This document shows positions 7,330 to 15,400 of a stretch of 23,033 bases of DNA, piece after piece. The notes under the pieces are model-generated. The model was not told the DNA's origin. It did no database searches and was given only the letters and a program-made list of their open reading frames with translations. The first letter of the stretch is position 1; each line of letters opens with the position of its first letter. The stretch comes from Bacteroidota bacterium (GTDB taxonomy: Bacteria > Bacteroidota > Bacteroidia > Chitinophagales > Chitinophagaceae). Made by a program: the position numbers and the translations under genes. The DNA lies in NCBI GenBank assembly GCA_023418315.1, contig JAEZZY010000050.1, forward strand, positions 1 to 23,033, read 5' to 3'.

Positions 7330-8322
7330 TCAATCTACCAATTTTTTCTGCACCAGATATTCTGCTATTTGTACGGCATTTGTAGCCGCTCCTTTGCGTA
7401 GGTTGTCCGCCACAATCCAGCAGTTGAGGGTGTGGGCTTGCGAATAATCTCTGCGTATTCTTCCTACAAACACCTCATCTTTCCCCGATGCGAAAAGCGG
7501 CATCGGGTATTCGTTGTTTGCGGGGTTGTCTATCACCACCACGCCTTCGGCATCATCCAGCAGGTCTTTTACTTCTTGTTCGTCAAAGTCTTTGTGAAAT
7601 TCGATGTTCACACTTTCGCTGTGCCCGCCCATCACCGGTACGCGCACAGTGGTGGCGGTTATGCGGATGCTGTCGTCTCCCAGTATTTTGCAGGTTTCCG
7701 TTACCATTTTCATTTCCTCTTTGGTATAGCCATTTTCCTGAAACACATCAATATGCGGCAGCACATTCAGGTCTATAGGGTGCGGATATACCTGATGTTC
7801 TTGCGCGCCCATCCGCTGATCCAGCAGTTCTTTCACTGCTTTTTGCCCGGTACCGGTGATGGATTGGTAGGTGCTTACCACTACGCGTTTCACACCATAT
7901 TGTTTATGTAGGGGTTGCAGCACCATCACCATTTGTATGGTAGAGCAATTGGGGTTGGCAATGATTTTATCTTCCTTCGTCAGCGTTGCGCCGTTCACTT
8001 CCGGCACAATTAATTTCTTGTCCGCATCCATGCGCCAGGCGGATGAATTGTCTATAACGGTGCAACCGGCTTGGGCGAAAAGAGGAGCTAAAGACAACGA
8101 GGTGCCGCCACCCGCACTGAATAAAGCAATTTGTGGTTTTAGCGCTATCGCCTCAGCGACGGATACGATAGTATGTTCTTTCCCCTTAAAGGATATTTTT
8201 TGTCCTACCGATCTTTCGGAAGCTACGGGAATGAGTTCCGTAACAGGAAAATTCCGTTCTTCCAATATCTTCAACATCGTGCTGCCCACAAGCCCTGTGG
8301 CGCCTACTAAAGCAATGCGCAT
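7330..8322 (-). CDS. asd: Aspartate-semialdehyde dehydrogenase
   Basis: This 330-residue cytoplasmic enzyme reduces aspartyl phosphate to aspartate semialdehyde with NADPH. That is the branch step toward diaminopimelate/lysine, threonine and methionine. The Rossmann motif VGATGLVG is at residues 6-13. The active-site Cys is C126 in NPNCSTIQ. The substrate and acid-base region includes QSITGTGQ at ~153-160 and GGHSESV with H234. Length matches the family (about 330-340). A longer reading frame reaches 8406, but its 28 extra residues precede the Rossmann strand and contain the promoter element at 8340-8347, so the ATG at 8322 is chosen. It stands apart from its neighbours and is probably transcribed alone. 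Confidence 0.97.
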   Translation of the reverse strand: MRIALVGATGLVGSTMLKILEERNFPVTELIPVASERSVGQKISFKGKEHTIVSVAEAIALKPQIALFSAGGGTSLSLAPLFAQAGCTVIDNSSAWRMDADKKLIVPEVNGATLTKEDKIIANPNCSTIQMVMVLQPLHKQYGVKRVVVSTYQSITGTGQKAVKELLDQRMGAQEHQVYPHPIDLNVLPHIDVFQENGYTKEEMKMVTETCKILGDDSIRITATTVRVPVMGGHSESVNIEFHKDFDEQEVKDLLDDAEGVVVIDNPANNEYPMPLFASGKDEVFVGRIRRDYSQAHTLNCWIVADNLRKGAATNAVQIAEYLVQKKLVD

Positions 8323-8339
8323 AATTTTTATTTTCTCTG

Positions 8340-8347
8340 CAAATGTA
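8340..8347 (-). promoter_or_regulatory. -7 promoter element of asd
   Basis: The minus strand reads TACATTTG, a perfect TAnnTTTG match 17 bases before the asd ATG. No convincing -33 element is visible. It supports the shorter start of asd. Confidence 0.5.
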
Positions 8348-8432
8348 AATTTTTGGGGAGAATTGTTTGAAGAGGTAGGCAGTATCGGAAGAATAGATAG
8401 GTTCAATGGTTAGGGAATGTTGGTTTTCCGAC

Positions 8433-8457
8433 TTGACAATTTTTGAAAAGTTGTCAA
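8433..8457. repeat. Inverted repeat between yhcG-like gene and asd
   Basis: TTGACAA at 8433-8439 and TTGTCAA at 8451-8457 form a perfect 7-bp arm pair. The pairing continues inward (one T-G, three A-T pairs) to a 3-base TGA loop. No U-tract follows on either strand, so it may be an operator or a weak terminator. The flanking gap (8323-8544) also holds the AT-only repeat TTTAATT/AATTAAA at 8503-8518, followed on the minus strand by seven Ts, which could be the weak end of the yhcG-like transcript. No gene is seen in the gap. Confidence 0.5.
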
Positions 8458-8544
8458 ATCTTTGAAAACAAGGAAAAACGATTTTTTGATGTTTTAAAAA
8501 AATTTAATTGAAATTAAAACGAGCCTGATGAGGAACCGAACAGA

Positions 8545-9549
8545 TTATTGTTTTTCCTCAAAATTCTCAAGCTCTTTATTTACTTCTTCTAATAACTGCT
8601 GCTCGGTTGGCAAATAGAGTGTGTATTGGCTTGCAAAAATCTGTTTTTGTCCTTCCGGCAAGGTAAAGTGTACAACACCGTCATTTTTATTGGCACAAAG
8701 TAAAATGCCGATAGTAGGGTTTTCGTGTGGTTGCTTTTCTACTCTGTCATAGTAGTTCACATACATTTGTAATTGCCCGATGTCCTGATGGGTTAGCTTA
8801 GTGGTTTTGATTTCTATAATGACAAAGCATTGCAGCAAGCGATTATAAAACACCAAATCCACAAAAAACTCATCTCCTTCTATGTGTATTCGTTTTTGCC
8901 TTGCTACAAAGGAAAAGCCATTGCCCAACTCCAATAAAAATTCTTGTAGGTGTGTGATGATGGCACTTTCCAAATCTCTTTCATAATAGGAAGCCTCTCT
9001 TTTCAATCCTAAAAACTCCAAAAACATCGGGTCTTTGATGATTTCTTTAGCATCAGAAGGCAATTTTTCATTTCTCGCTACGGCTAATACGCTTTCCTTG
9101 TCGCTACTCATTAAAAGCCGCTCGTACAAATTGCTGTATATCTGCCGTTCTAACTGTCTTACTGTCCAATTATTCTTTATTGTTTCGGCAATGTAAAACG
9201 ATCTCTGGTCTTGGCTATCAAGCCTTATAAGCAGCTTGTATTGACTCCAGCTTAATTGCGAATACAGTGTATTCGTAATTGGGAACGTGCGGTAAAACTG
9301 GCGGAAAAGTTCAATTTGCCTTTTGGAAAAACCGCTTCCAAATTCAGGCTCTAATTCTTGAGCAATATACTCTATGAGATATTTCCCATAATCTGCACGG
9401 TCTTTTCCTTCTTGTTCTTCTTCAAAAATACGCTTACCAATATGCCAATACATCAAAGTTCTTTGGTGGTCAATAGCTCGGATAGCGTTATCCTTTGACT
9501 GGGCTATGATAGCTTTAATATCTGCAACTATGGACTGGTTTATAAGCAT
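8545..9549 (-). CDS. YhcG-type PDDEXK nuclease (DUF1016 family)
   Basis: This is a 334-residue cytoplasmic protein. Residues ~10-150 match the helical N-terminal region of the YhcG/DUF1016 family (YWHIGKRIFEEEQ; the GFSKRQIELFRQFY region; LSWSQYKLLIRL). Residues ~175-330 form the PDDEXK nuclease fold, with E194, D231 in FFVDLVFYN, the E246-I-K248 pair and the Q-containing GQLQMYVNYYD helix. Catalytic residues look intact. Family members are widespread on mobile and defence-associated DNA, often next to type I restriction genes. Here it stands alone, between asd and tRNA-Phe, with no methylase or toxin partner. Base composition is slightly more AT-rich than asd. Its biological target is unknown. 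Confidence 0.9.
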   Translation of the reverse strand: MLINQSIVADIKAIIAQSKDNAIRAIDHQRTLMYWHIGKRIFEEEQEGKDRADYGKYLIEYIAQELEPEFGSGFSKRQIELFRQFYRTFPITNTLYSQLSWSQYKLLIRLDSQDQRSFYIAETIKNNWTVRQLERQIYSNLYERLLMSSDKESVLAVARNEKLPSDAKEIIKDPMFLEFLGLKREASYYERDLESAIITHLQEFLLELGNGFSFVARQKRIHIEGDEFFVDLVFYNRLLQCFVIIEIKTTKLTHQDIGQLQMYVNYYDRVEKQPHENPTIGILLCANKNDGVVHFTLPEGQKQIFASQYTLYLPTEQQLLEEVNKELENFEEKQ

Positions 9550-9744
9550 TGCTTTACTTTATTTAATGGTAAAAGTACAAATACTGAAAAGTGGTTGGTA
9601 TGCAGATACCCTAAAAGGATTTTGTTTTACTTCTTTTTACACAAAAGACAGGAAAATGATTTATTCGGCGTATTACTTCCCTCTTTATTGAGGTATGAGT
9701 TATCTGTAAATGGGTTTAAATTTTATTCTTTCCCCCAAAATGAG
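9550..9744. other. Intergenic region without a recognisable gene
   Basis: This stretch separates the yhcG-like start from the tRNA terminator. Reading frames crossing it on the plus strand lack family resemblance and run into tRNA antisense sequence. TACTTTTA at the minus-strand side, one base off TAnnTTTG, may be the yhcG-like promoter. Confidence 0.5.
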
Positions 9745-9781
9745 AATAACCCTTGCAAACTCAATGTTTACAAGGGTTATT
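9745..9781 (-). terminator. Terminator of tRNA-Phe
   Basis: AATAACCCTTG (9745-9755) and CAAGGGTTATT (9771-9781) form a perfect 11-bp stem. After one mismatch, AAAC/GTTT adds four inner pairs around a 5-base loop. It starts 12 bases past the tRNA CCA end. The T-run is short on the minus strand (CTCATTTT) and longer on the plus strand, so it could stop transcription in both directions. Confidence 0.75.
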
Positions 9782-9792
9782 TCTTTAATTTT

Positions 9793-9868
9793 TGGTGGTG
9801 TGGGCCGGGATCGAACCGGCGACACAAGGATTTTCAGTCCTTTGCTCTACCGACTGAGCTACCGCACC
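9793..9868 (-). tRNA. tRNA-Phe (anticodon GAA)
   Basis: This 76-base cloverleaf has an encoded CCA end. The D arm is GCTC/GAGC, the anticodon stem AAGGA/TCCTT with loop CTGAAAA (anticodon at 9833-9835), and the T arm GCCGG-TTCGATC-CCGGC. The acceptor GGTGCGG faces CCACACC, leaving a C-A mismatch at pair 5:68; every other stem pair is Watson-Crick. A consensus promoter lies upstream and a strong hairpin downstream. Confidence 0.96.
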
Positions 9869-9885
9869 ATCCTCTGAAAGGATTG

Positions 9886-9916
9886 CAAAAATAGAATTTA
9901 TCTCCTATTTTCCAAA
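9886..9916 (-). promoter_or_regulatory. Consensus Bacteroidota promoter of tRNA-Phe
   Basis: On the minus strand TTTG (9913-9916) is followed after exactly 19 bases by TATTTTTG (9886-9893). This matches the -33/-7 consensus of the Bacteroidota primary sigma factor. The -7 element ends 17 bases before the mature tRNA 5' end. It is the best promoter in the window and a yardstick for the others. Confidence 0.8.
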
Positions 9917-9937
9917 AAGAGTTTTATTTTTAATCTC

Positions 9938-10555
9938 ATGCACCTTCAGGAGCTGCTTGCGCAGTTTAGCACCCAACTTTTACAAACTTCCCTGCCGGAA
10001 TATATCGCTGTTTTTTTCGGTGCACTTAGTGTGCTGTTAGCAAACCGGAATCATGTCTTGCTTTACCCCACCGGTATAATCAGTACGGCGCTTTTTATTT
10101 ATATCATGGCGGATGCCGGCCTCTATGCGGAAAGCGCATTGAACCTTTATTACTTTGCCATGAGCCTCTATGGGTGGTGGCTGTGGACCAAGCACAAAGG
10201 CAGTGAAAACCCCAAAGCCATTTCCGTCAATACACCCCGCGACTGGATGATTACCTGGAGCATTGTCCTCATAGGAGGGCTGCTTCTTTTTTATACCTTA
10301 AAAACCTTTACCGATTCCGATGTGCCGATTTTAGATGCTTTGGTTTCCGCTACGGCATGGGCGGGCATGTGGCTACTGGCTAAGCATAAAATCGAAAATT
10401 GGATTTTACTCAATATTTCCAATTTCATAGCCATCCCTTTGCAAATTCACAAAGGCATTCCTTTCACCGCACTGCTTACGGTTTTTTTATTTATTGTGGC
10501 TATTTTTGGTTACTTCCGTTGGAAAAAATTGTATCAACAACAACATGCGACTTAG
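9938..10555 (+). CDS. pnuC: Nicotinamide riboside transporter PnuC
   Basis: This 205-residue inner-membrane protein has about seven hydrophobic segments. The family signature is clear at residues ~63-86: YAESALNLYYFAMS followed by LYGWWLWTK. A further run near the C-terminus (NWILLNISNFIAIPL) also fits. PnuC proteins move nicotinamide riboside into the cell by facilitated diffusion, trapped by phosphorylation inside. The two genes downstream overlap head to tail and include an NadR-type riboside kinase, so this is the transport step of an NAD salvage operon. The stop overlaps the next start by 11 bp. No riboswitch is seen in the short leader. Confidence 0.95.
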   Translation: MHLQELLAQFSTQLLQTSLPEYIAVFFGALSVLLANRNHVLLYPTGIISTALFIYIMADAGLYAESALNLYYFAMSLYGWWLWTKHKGSENPKAISVNTPRDWMITWSIVLIGGLLLFYTLKTFTDSDVPILDALVSATAWAGMWLLAKHKIENWILLNISNFIAIPLQIHKGIPFTALLTVFLFIVAIFGYFRWKKLYQQQHAT

Positions 10556-11159
10556 GCTTTTAATCCTTTTCTGGGTTTCTTCTTTTTCTTGCTTTTCACA
10601 AGGGCTGGATATAAATCTGTACGACGATATTCACGCGCAGCGCAATCCTTCTCTGGACGGCGTGATGCAAGGTATTTCCTTCAGTACTTATCCGCTCGCT
10701 TTAGGGGTGCCTTTAGGTCAGTTCATTTACAGCTTTGCTAAGCATGATGAAAAAAGCATTCAAAACGCAGCGCAATCGGTGGGGGGCTTGCTGGTGGCGG
10801 CTACCCTGACGTATGGACTGAAATACACCATCCGCCGCGACCGACCCTATATTACCTATCCTAAGTATACACCTTATGAATATGATACAAGTCCTTCGAT
10901 GCCTTCGGGTCATACCTCCTTTGCCTTTGCTACAGCTACCAACCTGAGCCTGGAGTATAAAAAATGGTATGTAGTCGTGCCCTCCTTTTTATATGCCGGA
11001 GCGGTAGGTTATTCGCGCATCCACTTAGGAGCGCACTACCCCGGCGATGTGTTGGTAGCGGCAGTGGTGGGCGCCGGTTCTTCCTATGCAAGCTATAAAG
11101 CGGTGCAGTGGTTTAAACGGAAATGGGAGCGCAGGTCTTCCGAAAAATTTAGGGATTGA
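10545..11159 (+). CDS. PAP2-family phosphatase, secreted or membrane-associated
   Basis: This is a 204-residue protein from ATG 10545; an upstream in-frame start would only add pnuC-overlapping residues ahead of the signal peptide. Residues 1-19 are a signal peptide ending CFSQ. All three motifs of the PAP2 acid phosphatase superfamily are present: KYTIRRDRP (K-x6-RP), PSMPSGHTSF (PSGH) and SRIHLGAHYPGD (SR-x5-H-x3-D). It should therefore be an active vanadium-haloperoxidase-fold phosphatase facing the periplasm. Usual substrates are lipid phosphates, but its position between pnuC and a riboside kinase gene, overlapping both, raises the possibility that it strips phosphate from nicotinamide mononucleotide so that PnuC can import the riboside. 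That role is inference only. Confidence 0.92.
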   Translation: MRLRLLILFWVSSFSCFSQGLDINLYDDIHAQRNPSLDGVMQGISFSTYPLALGVPLGQFIYSFAKHDEKSIQNAAQSVGGLLVAATLTYGLKYTIRRDRPYITYPKYTPYEYDTSPSMPSGHTSFAFATATNLSLEYKKWYVVVPSFLYAGAVGYSRIHLGAHYPGDVLVAAVVGAGSSYASYKAVQWFKRKWERRSSEKFRD

Positions 11160-11677
11160 GCATAAAAAAAATAGTGGTCATAGGCCCGGAAAGTACCGGG
11201 AAAAGTACTTTGTGCAGGGCTTTAGCCGAAGAACTGCATACGGAATGGGTACCGGAATATGCGCGGGAGTACCTTACCGGGCTGCCACGGGGCTATACCG
11301 AAGAGGATTTGTACCGGATGGCTTTAGGTCAGTTGCAACAAGAAGAAGCTGCCTTAAAACGAGCACATCGTTTTTTGATTTGCGATACCGATTTATATGT
11401 GTTTAAAGTGTGGAGCGAACATGCCTATAACCGCTGCCACAAATGGATATTAGAACAAATAGCAGTAAGGAAATATGATTTGTATCTGCTCACGGATATT
11501 GACCTGCCTTGGGAAGCGGATCCGCTTCGCGAACATGAGGGCTCTTATTGGCGCAATTATTTTTATCATCAGTATAAAGATATTGTGATGAACAGCGGAG
11601 TGCCTTGGGCCGCTATCTGCGGCAAAGAAGAGGAAAGGAAACACAAGGCGCTGCAAGGCATTCATCATTTGCTTTGA
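11156..11677 (+). CDS. NadR-type nicotinamide riboside kinase
   Basis: This is a 173-residue cytoplasmic P-loop kinase. Walker A is GPESTGKST at residues 10-18. EYAREYL at ~34-40 and the TDIDLPWEADPLREH block at ~112-126 are diagnostic of the kinase domain of NadR, which converts nicotinamide riboside to NMN with ATP. The adenylyltransferase and DNA-binding domains of enterobacterial NadR are absent. The best start is TTG at 11156, because no ATG lies before the P-loop. It overlaps the PAP2 stop by four bases (TTGA), consistent with translational coupling. It completes a pnuC-phosphatase-kinase operon. Confidence 0.92.
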   Translation: MSIKKIVVIGPESTGKSTLCRALAEELHTEWVPEYAREYLTGLPRGYTEEDLYRMALGQLQQEEAALKRAHRFLICDTDLYVFKVWSEHAYNRCHKWILEQIAVRKYDLYLLTDIDLPWEADPLREHEGSYWRNYFYHQYKDIVMNSGVPWAAICGKEEERKHKALQGIHHLL

Positions 11678-11701
11678 GTTTTGTCATTCATCTTAATTTT
11701 G
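11668..11701 (+). promoter_or_regulatory. Promoter of the YciO/Sua5 family gene
   Basis: TAATTTTG at 11694-11701 matches the -7 consensus. TTTG occurs 22 bases upstream (11668-11671) and another 17 bases upstream; neither is at the ideal 19-21. The element ends 4 bases before the ATG, so the transcript would start at or within a few bases of the start codon, making it leaderless or nearly so. Confidence 0.5.
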
Positions 11702-11705
11702 CATT

Positions 11706-12332
11706 ATGCTGCTACACATCCATCCTGATAATCCGCAACCGCGCAATATTCAAACGGTGGTAGATACGCTGAAACAAGGCGGTGTCATCATTTATCCTAC
11801 CGATACCATATACGGGCTGGGTTGCGATATTTACAACGCTAAAGCGATAGAACGCATCGCCCGCATAAAGGAAATAAACCCTAAGAAAGCTAATTTTTCG
11901 TTTGTATGCAGCGATTTGAGTCATCTCAGCGATTATACAAAAATCATTTCCACTCCTATTTTCCGCATTCTGAAAAATTCGCTTCCCGGGCCATATACCT
12001 TCATTCTCCCTGCCAGCAAAGAAGTGCCTAAGCTGCTCAAAAGCAAAAAAGATACAGTGGGCATCCGCATACCCAAGCATCAGATTACGCAAGATATTGT
12101 AACCCGGCTGGGGCATCCTATCATGAGTGTATCGCTGCCTATGAATGCCGATATAGATGTGGCTTATTACAGCGACCCCGAAATTATTTATGATGTATTC
12201 GGAAGCAGGGTAGATCTTGTGGTGGACGGCGGTATTGGGGGCATTGTTCCTTCCACTATTATAGACTGTACCGGCGGCTTTCCCGAGCTGGTGCGTGAAG
12301 GAGCGGGAGCCTGGGAAAGTATTGTAGAATAA
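11706..12332 (+). CDS. YciO/YrdC/Sua5 family protein (L-threonylcarbamoyladenylate synthase-like)
   Basis: This 208-residue protein has the YrdC fold. GGVIIYPTDTIYGLGCD at ~25-41 is the nucleotide and threonine site motif. The central block (FSFVCSDLSHLSDY; FRILKNSLPGPYTFILPAS; VGIRIPKH) resembles YciO more than TsaC. Sua5/TsaC makes threonylcarbamoyl-AMP for the t6A base of tRNAs reading ANN codons; YciO relatives have weaker or uncertain activity. There is no Sua5 C-terminal domain. It is 28 bp behind the kinase gene but has its own promoter element and ends at a bidirectional terminator. Confidence 0.88.
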   Translation: MLLHIHPDNPQPRNIQTVVDTLKQGGVIIYPTDTIYGLGCDIYNAKAIERIARIKEINPKKANFSFVCSDLSHLSDYTKIISTPIFRILKNSLPGPYTFILPASKEVPKLLKSKKDTVGIRIPKHQITQDIVTRLGHPIMSVSLPMNADIDVAYYSDPEIIYDVFGSRVDLVVDGGIGGIVPSTIIDCTGGFPELVREGAGAWESIVE

Positions 12333-12353
12333 AGCAAACCCACAAAGAAATAA

Positions 12354-12384
12354 AAAACCCGCATCGGTAGTCCGTGCGGGTTTT
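12354..12384. terminator. Bidirectional intrinsic terminator
   Basis: AAAACCCGCA (12354-12363) pairs perfectly with TGCGGGTTTT (12375-12384) around an 11-base loop. The minus strand continues TTATTTCTTT after its T-run, making it strongest for secDF. The plus strand ends in TTTTC and serves the YciO-like gene. It lies exactly between the two convergent stops. Confidence 0.88.
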
Positions 12385-12401
12385 CAGTTATTCCTATACT
12401 A

Positions 12402-15400
12402 TTACGCAAGTTTCTTTAATTCTCTTATACGCTCATCTTTATCTACTTCCTGAGCGAGCTTACCGCTTTTATCCATATCTACAAGCACCGGTGCGGCTAC
12501 CAGAATAGAAGAGAACGTACCGGTAATAACGCCGATGAGCATAGCAAATGCAAAACCACGTGTTACTTCTCCGCCTACGATGAATAAGATGAGCACCACG
12601 AGGAACACGGTGAGGGAGGTCATTACCGTACGGGGAAGCGTATCGTTGATAGCGCGGTTCACCACGGATTTTTTATCCTCGTTGGGGTTTTTGCGGAAGT
12701 ATTCGCGGATACGGTCAAATACAATGATGGTATCATTCATGGAGAAACCGATAACGGTCAATACCGCTGCAATAAAGTGCTGGTCTATTTCTAAAGCGAA
12801 AGGAACTTTTTCTCTGAAGAAGGAGAATACCGCAAGCGTGGCGCAGACGTTGAATATAAGCGAGATGAACGTACCTACTGAATATTGCCATTTGCGGAAG
12901 CGCACCAGGATATAAATAGAGATCGCAATCAGCGAAAATATAGTAGCCCATTTAGCGCCATTGATCAAATCATCGGAAATGGTAGGCAACACAGTTTGTG
13001 AGCTTTGAACGTATTTGGTATTGAACTGGTCTAAGCTGACATTATTTGGAATAAATCCTTCTTTAGACAAGCCTTCATATAGTTTTTGCTGCACTTGTTT
13101 TTCTATTTCCAGCCCATGTGTTTTGATCATGTACGCTGTGGTAATGTTCACTTGGTTGTCCGTACCAATTGTTTTTACAATGGGATATTCACCGAAATAG
13201 CCGTGCAGTTTTTCGCGGATGTCCGCTACTTTGTATTCTTTATCAAACTTCACGGTATAGCTGCGTCCACCGGCAAACTCCACACCATAGTCAAATCCAT
13301 TGAACAAAGAAGCTACGCCTGCCAGTACAATGACAGCAGAGATGATGTACGTTACTTTACGCATTTTCAAAAAGTCGAAATTTGCTTTTTGGAATACAGC
13401 TCTTGAAACCGGTGTGAAGTAGGTAAAATGACGGCCCTTGCCGGTCCATATATCTTTTATCAAACGGGAAACCAAGATACCGCAGAATAAGGAAATAGAA
13501 ATACTCAGAATCTGCGTAGTGGCGAAGCCGAGTACCGGACCCAAACCGAAGCCAAACAGGATAAATGCCGTGATGAGCTGGGCGATGTGCCCGTCCAATA
13601 CGGGTGCATAAGAACGTTTATAGCCATCCACTATAGCCTGCTCATGCGATTTGCCTACGGCAAGCTCTTCTTTAATCCGTTCAAATATCAATACGTGGGC
13701 ATCCACCGCCATACCGATACCAAGCACCAAGCCCGCTATACCCGGCAGCGTAAGCGTGGCATGAAGTGCGGAAAGCACCCCTACGGTAAACAGCAAGTTT
13801 AAGGTCAAGGAAATATTAGCCACCCATCCGCTGGATGCGTAGTAAATAAGCATCAACACAAAGATGGCGATGAAGGAAAGGATGATGGCATTGAAGCCGG
13901 AAGCGATAGACTCCGCACCTAAGGTAGGTCCTACTACTTGCTCCTGCACGATGCGAGCCGGAGCCGGCAGCTTACCGGATTTAAGAATATTGGCAAGGTC
14001 GGTGGCTTCTTCCGCCGTAAAGCTACCGCTGATAGAAGTGCGTCCGCCGGCAATTTCCCCGTTTACTATAGGAGAAGAATAAACTTTATCATCCAGCACT
14101 ACGGCTACATAACGCCCTACATTATCGCCGGTCATTTTTTTCCAGAGGCGGGCGCCCAGTACATCCATTTCCATAGATACTTCGGGTTGTCCGTTGATGG
14201 GGTTGTAGTCCATACGTGCATCGGTTACACGGTCGCCTTCTATTTTCGCTTGGTCGCCACCGCCTACCGCGCCTTTGATGGCATAGAGGCTCAAGGGTGC
14301 GTTTGCATTGTTTTTATTTTTTCTGTCCTCAGCACCGTATAAGAAACGTACATTGTTCGGGAATTTATTACGAACGATATTTTCATTCAGGTAGGCATTC
14401 AGCTTTGCTGTATCTTTCTTAGCCACATAGCCAATCAGCGGGCTTTGGTTGCTTGCCAGTTCTTCCGGAATGTAGAGCAATGAACGAATCGGATATTTCA
14501 GTTGTGCTTCTTCCAATGCTTGTGCGGCAGAATCGCTGCCCTCTGTTGTGGTGGCGGTCTGGTCTTTATTTAATAAAGAAGCAAGACTTCCGGTATCCGC
14601 CACATTGGGCACAGTGTTATTGGAATCATTGGCGGCTACTTCATTCTTCTTAGCCGTAGTATCTACTTTGCCCCCTGAGAGCATGACGGAAAGAGCGTTT
14701 TCAGCGGCGAGCAAGCCTCCGTATATTTCCTGATTGGTATAGGTTTCAAAAAACTGGAGTTTGGCGGTAGCTTGCAGGTAATTACGTACCCGCTCGGGGT
14801 TGCGCACGCCGGCAAGTTCTACGGTAATGAGGCCTTTACTTACATCCAGATTCACATTGGGCTGTGCTACGCCGAATTTATCTATACGTGTCAGCAATAC
14901 TTTATGTGTGCGTTCGATAGCGCCTTTACCTTCTTTACGAATTTTAGAAAGCACTTGTTCGTTTGTAGAGTTCAGTGTAATTTCTTTTTCCGAAGGTTTG
15001 GTAAAGAGGTAAGCGAGTTTCACACCCGGATTATTTTTCTGAAATGCATCCCCGAATAAACTTACAAAATCCGCCTGGCTGTTGGCTTTGGCTTTGTTGG
15101 CTTCTTCAATTGCTTTGTTCAGAGCAGGGTCTTTGGGGTTATTGCTCATAGCGCGCACCAGTTCATCCAGGCTTACTTCCAGGGCTACGTTCATACCCCC
15201 TTGCAGATCCAGACCAAGGTTCAGTTCTTGTTCTTTTACTTCCTGATAAGTGAATTTTTTTAAGCCCAGGAAATTGTACACAGTAATACCCTGCATACTG
15301 TCTGTGATGTGCTCTTGCCTAAGAGCTATGAGCTCATCCAATTCATGTCCTTTGGCGTCCGGATGTTCTAAACGCACCAGTTGTTCGGCTTTCGTTTTTG

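Noticed and set aside
9595..9894. 99-codon plus-strand ORF across the tRNA region
   Set aside because: Its C-terminal half is the antisense of tRNA-Phe (CGPGSNRRHKDFQSF type), a well-known false ORF.
9869..9937. Riboswitch upstream of pnuC
   Set aside because: The gap is only 69 bases, is occupied by the divergent tRNA promoter, and shows no structured aptamer.
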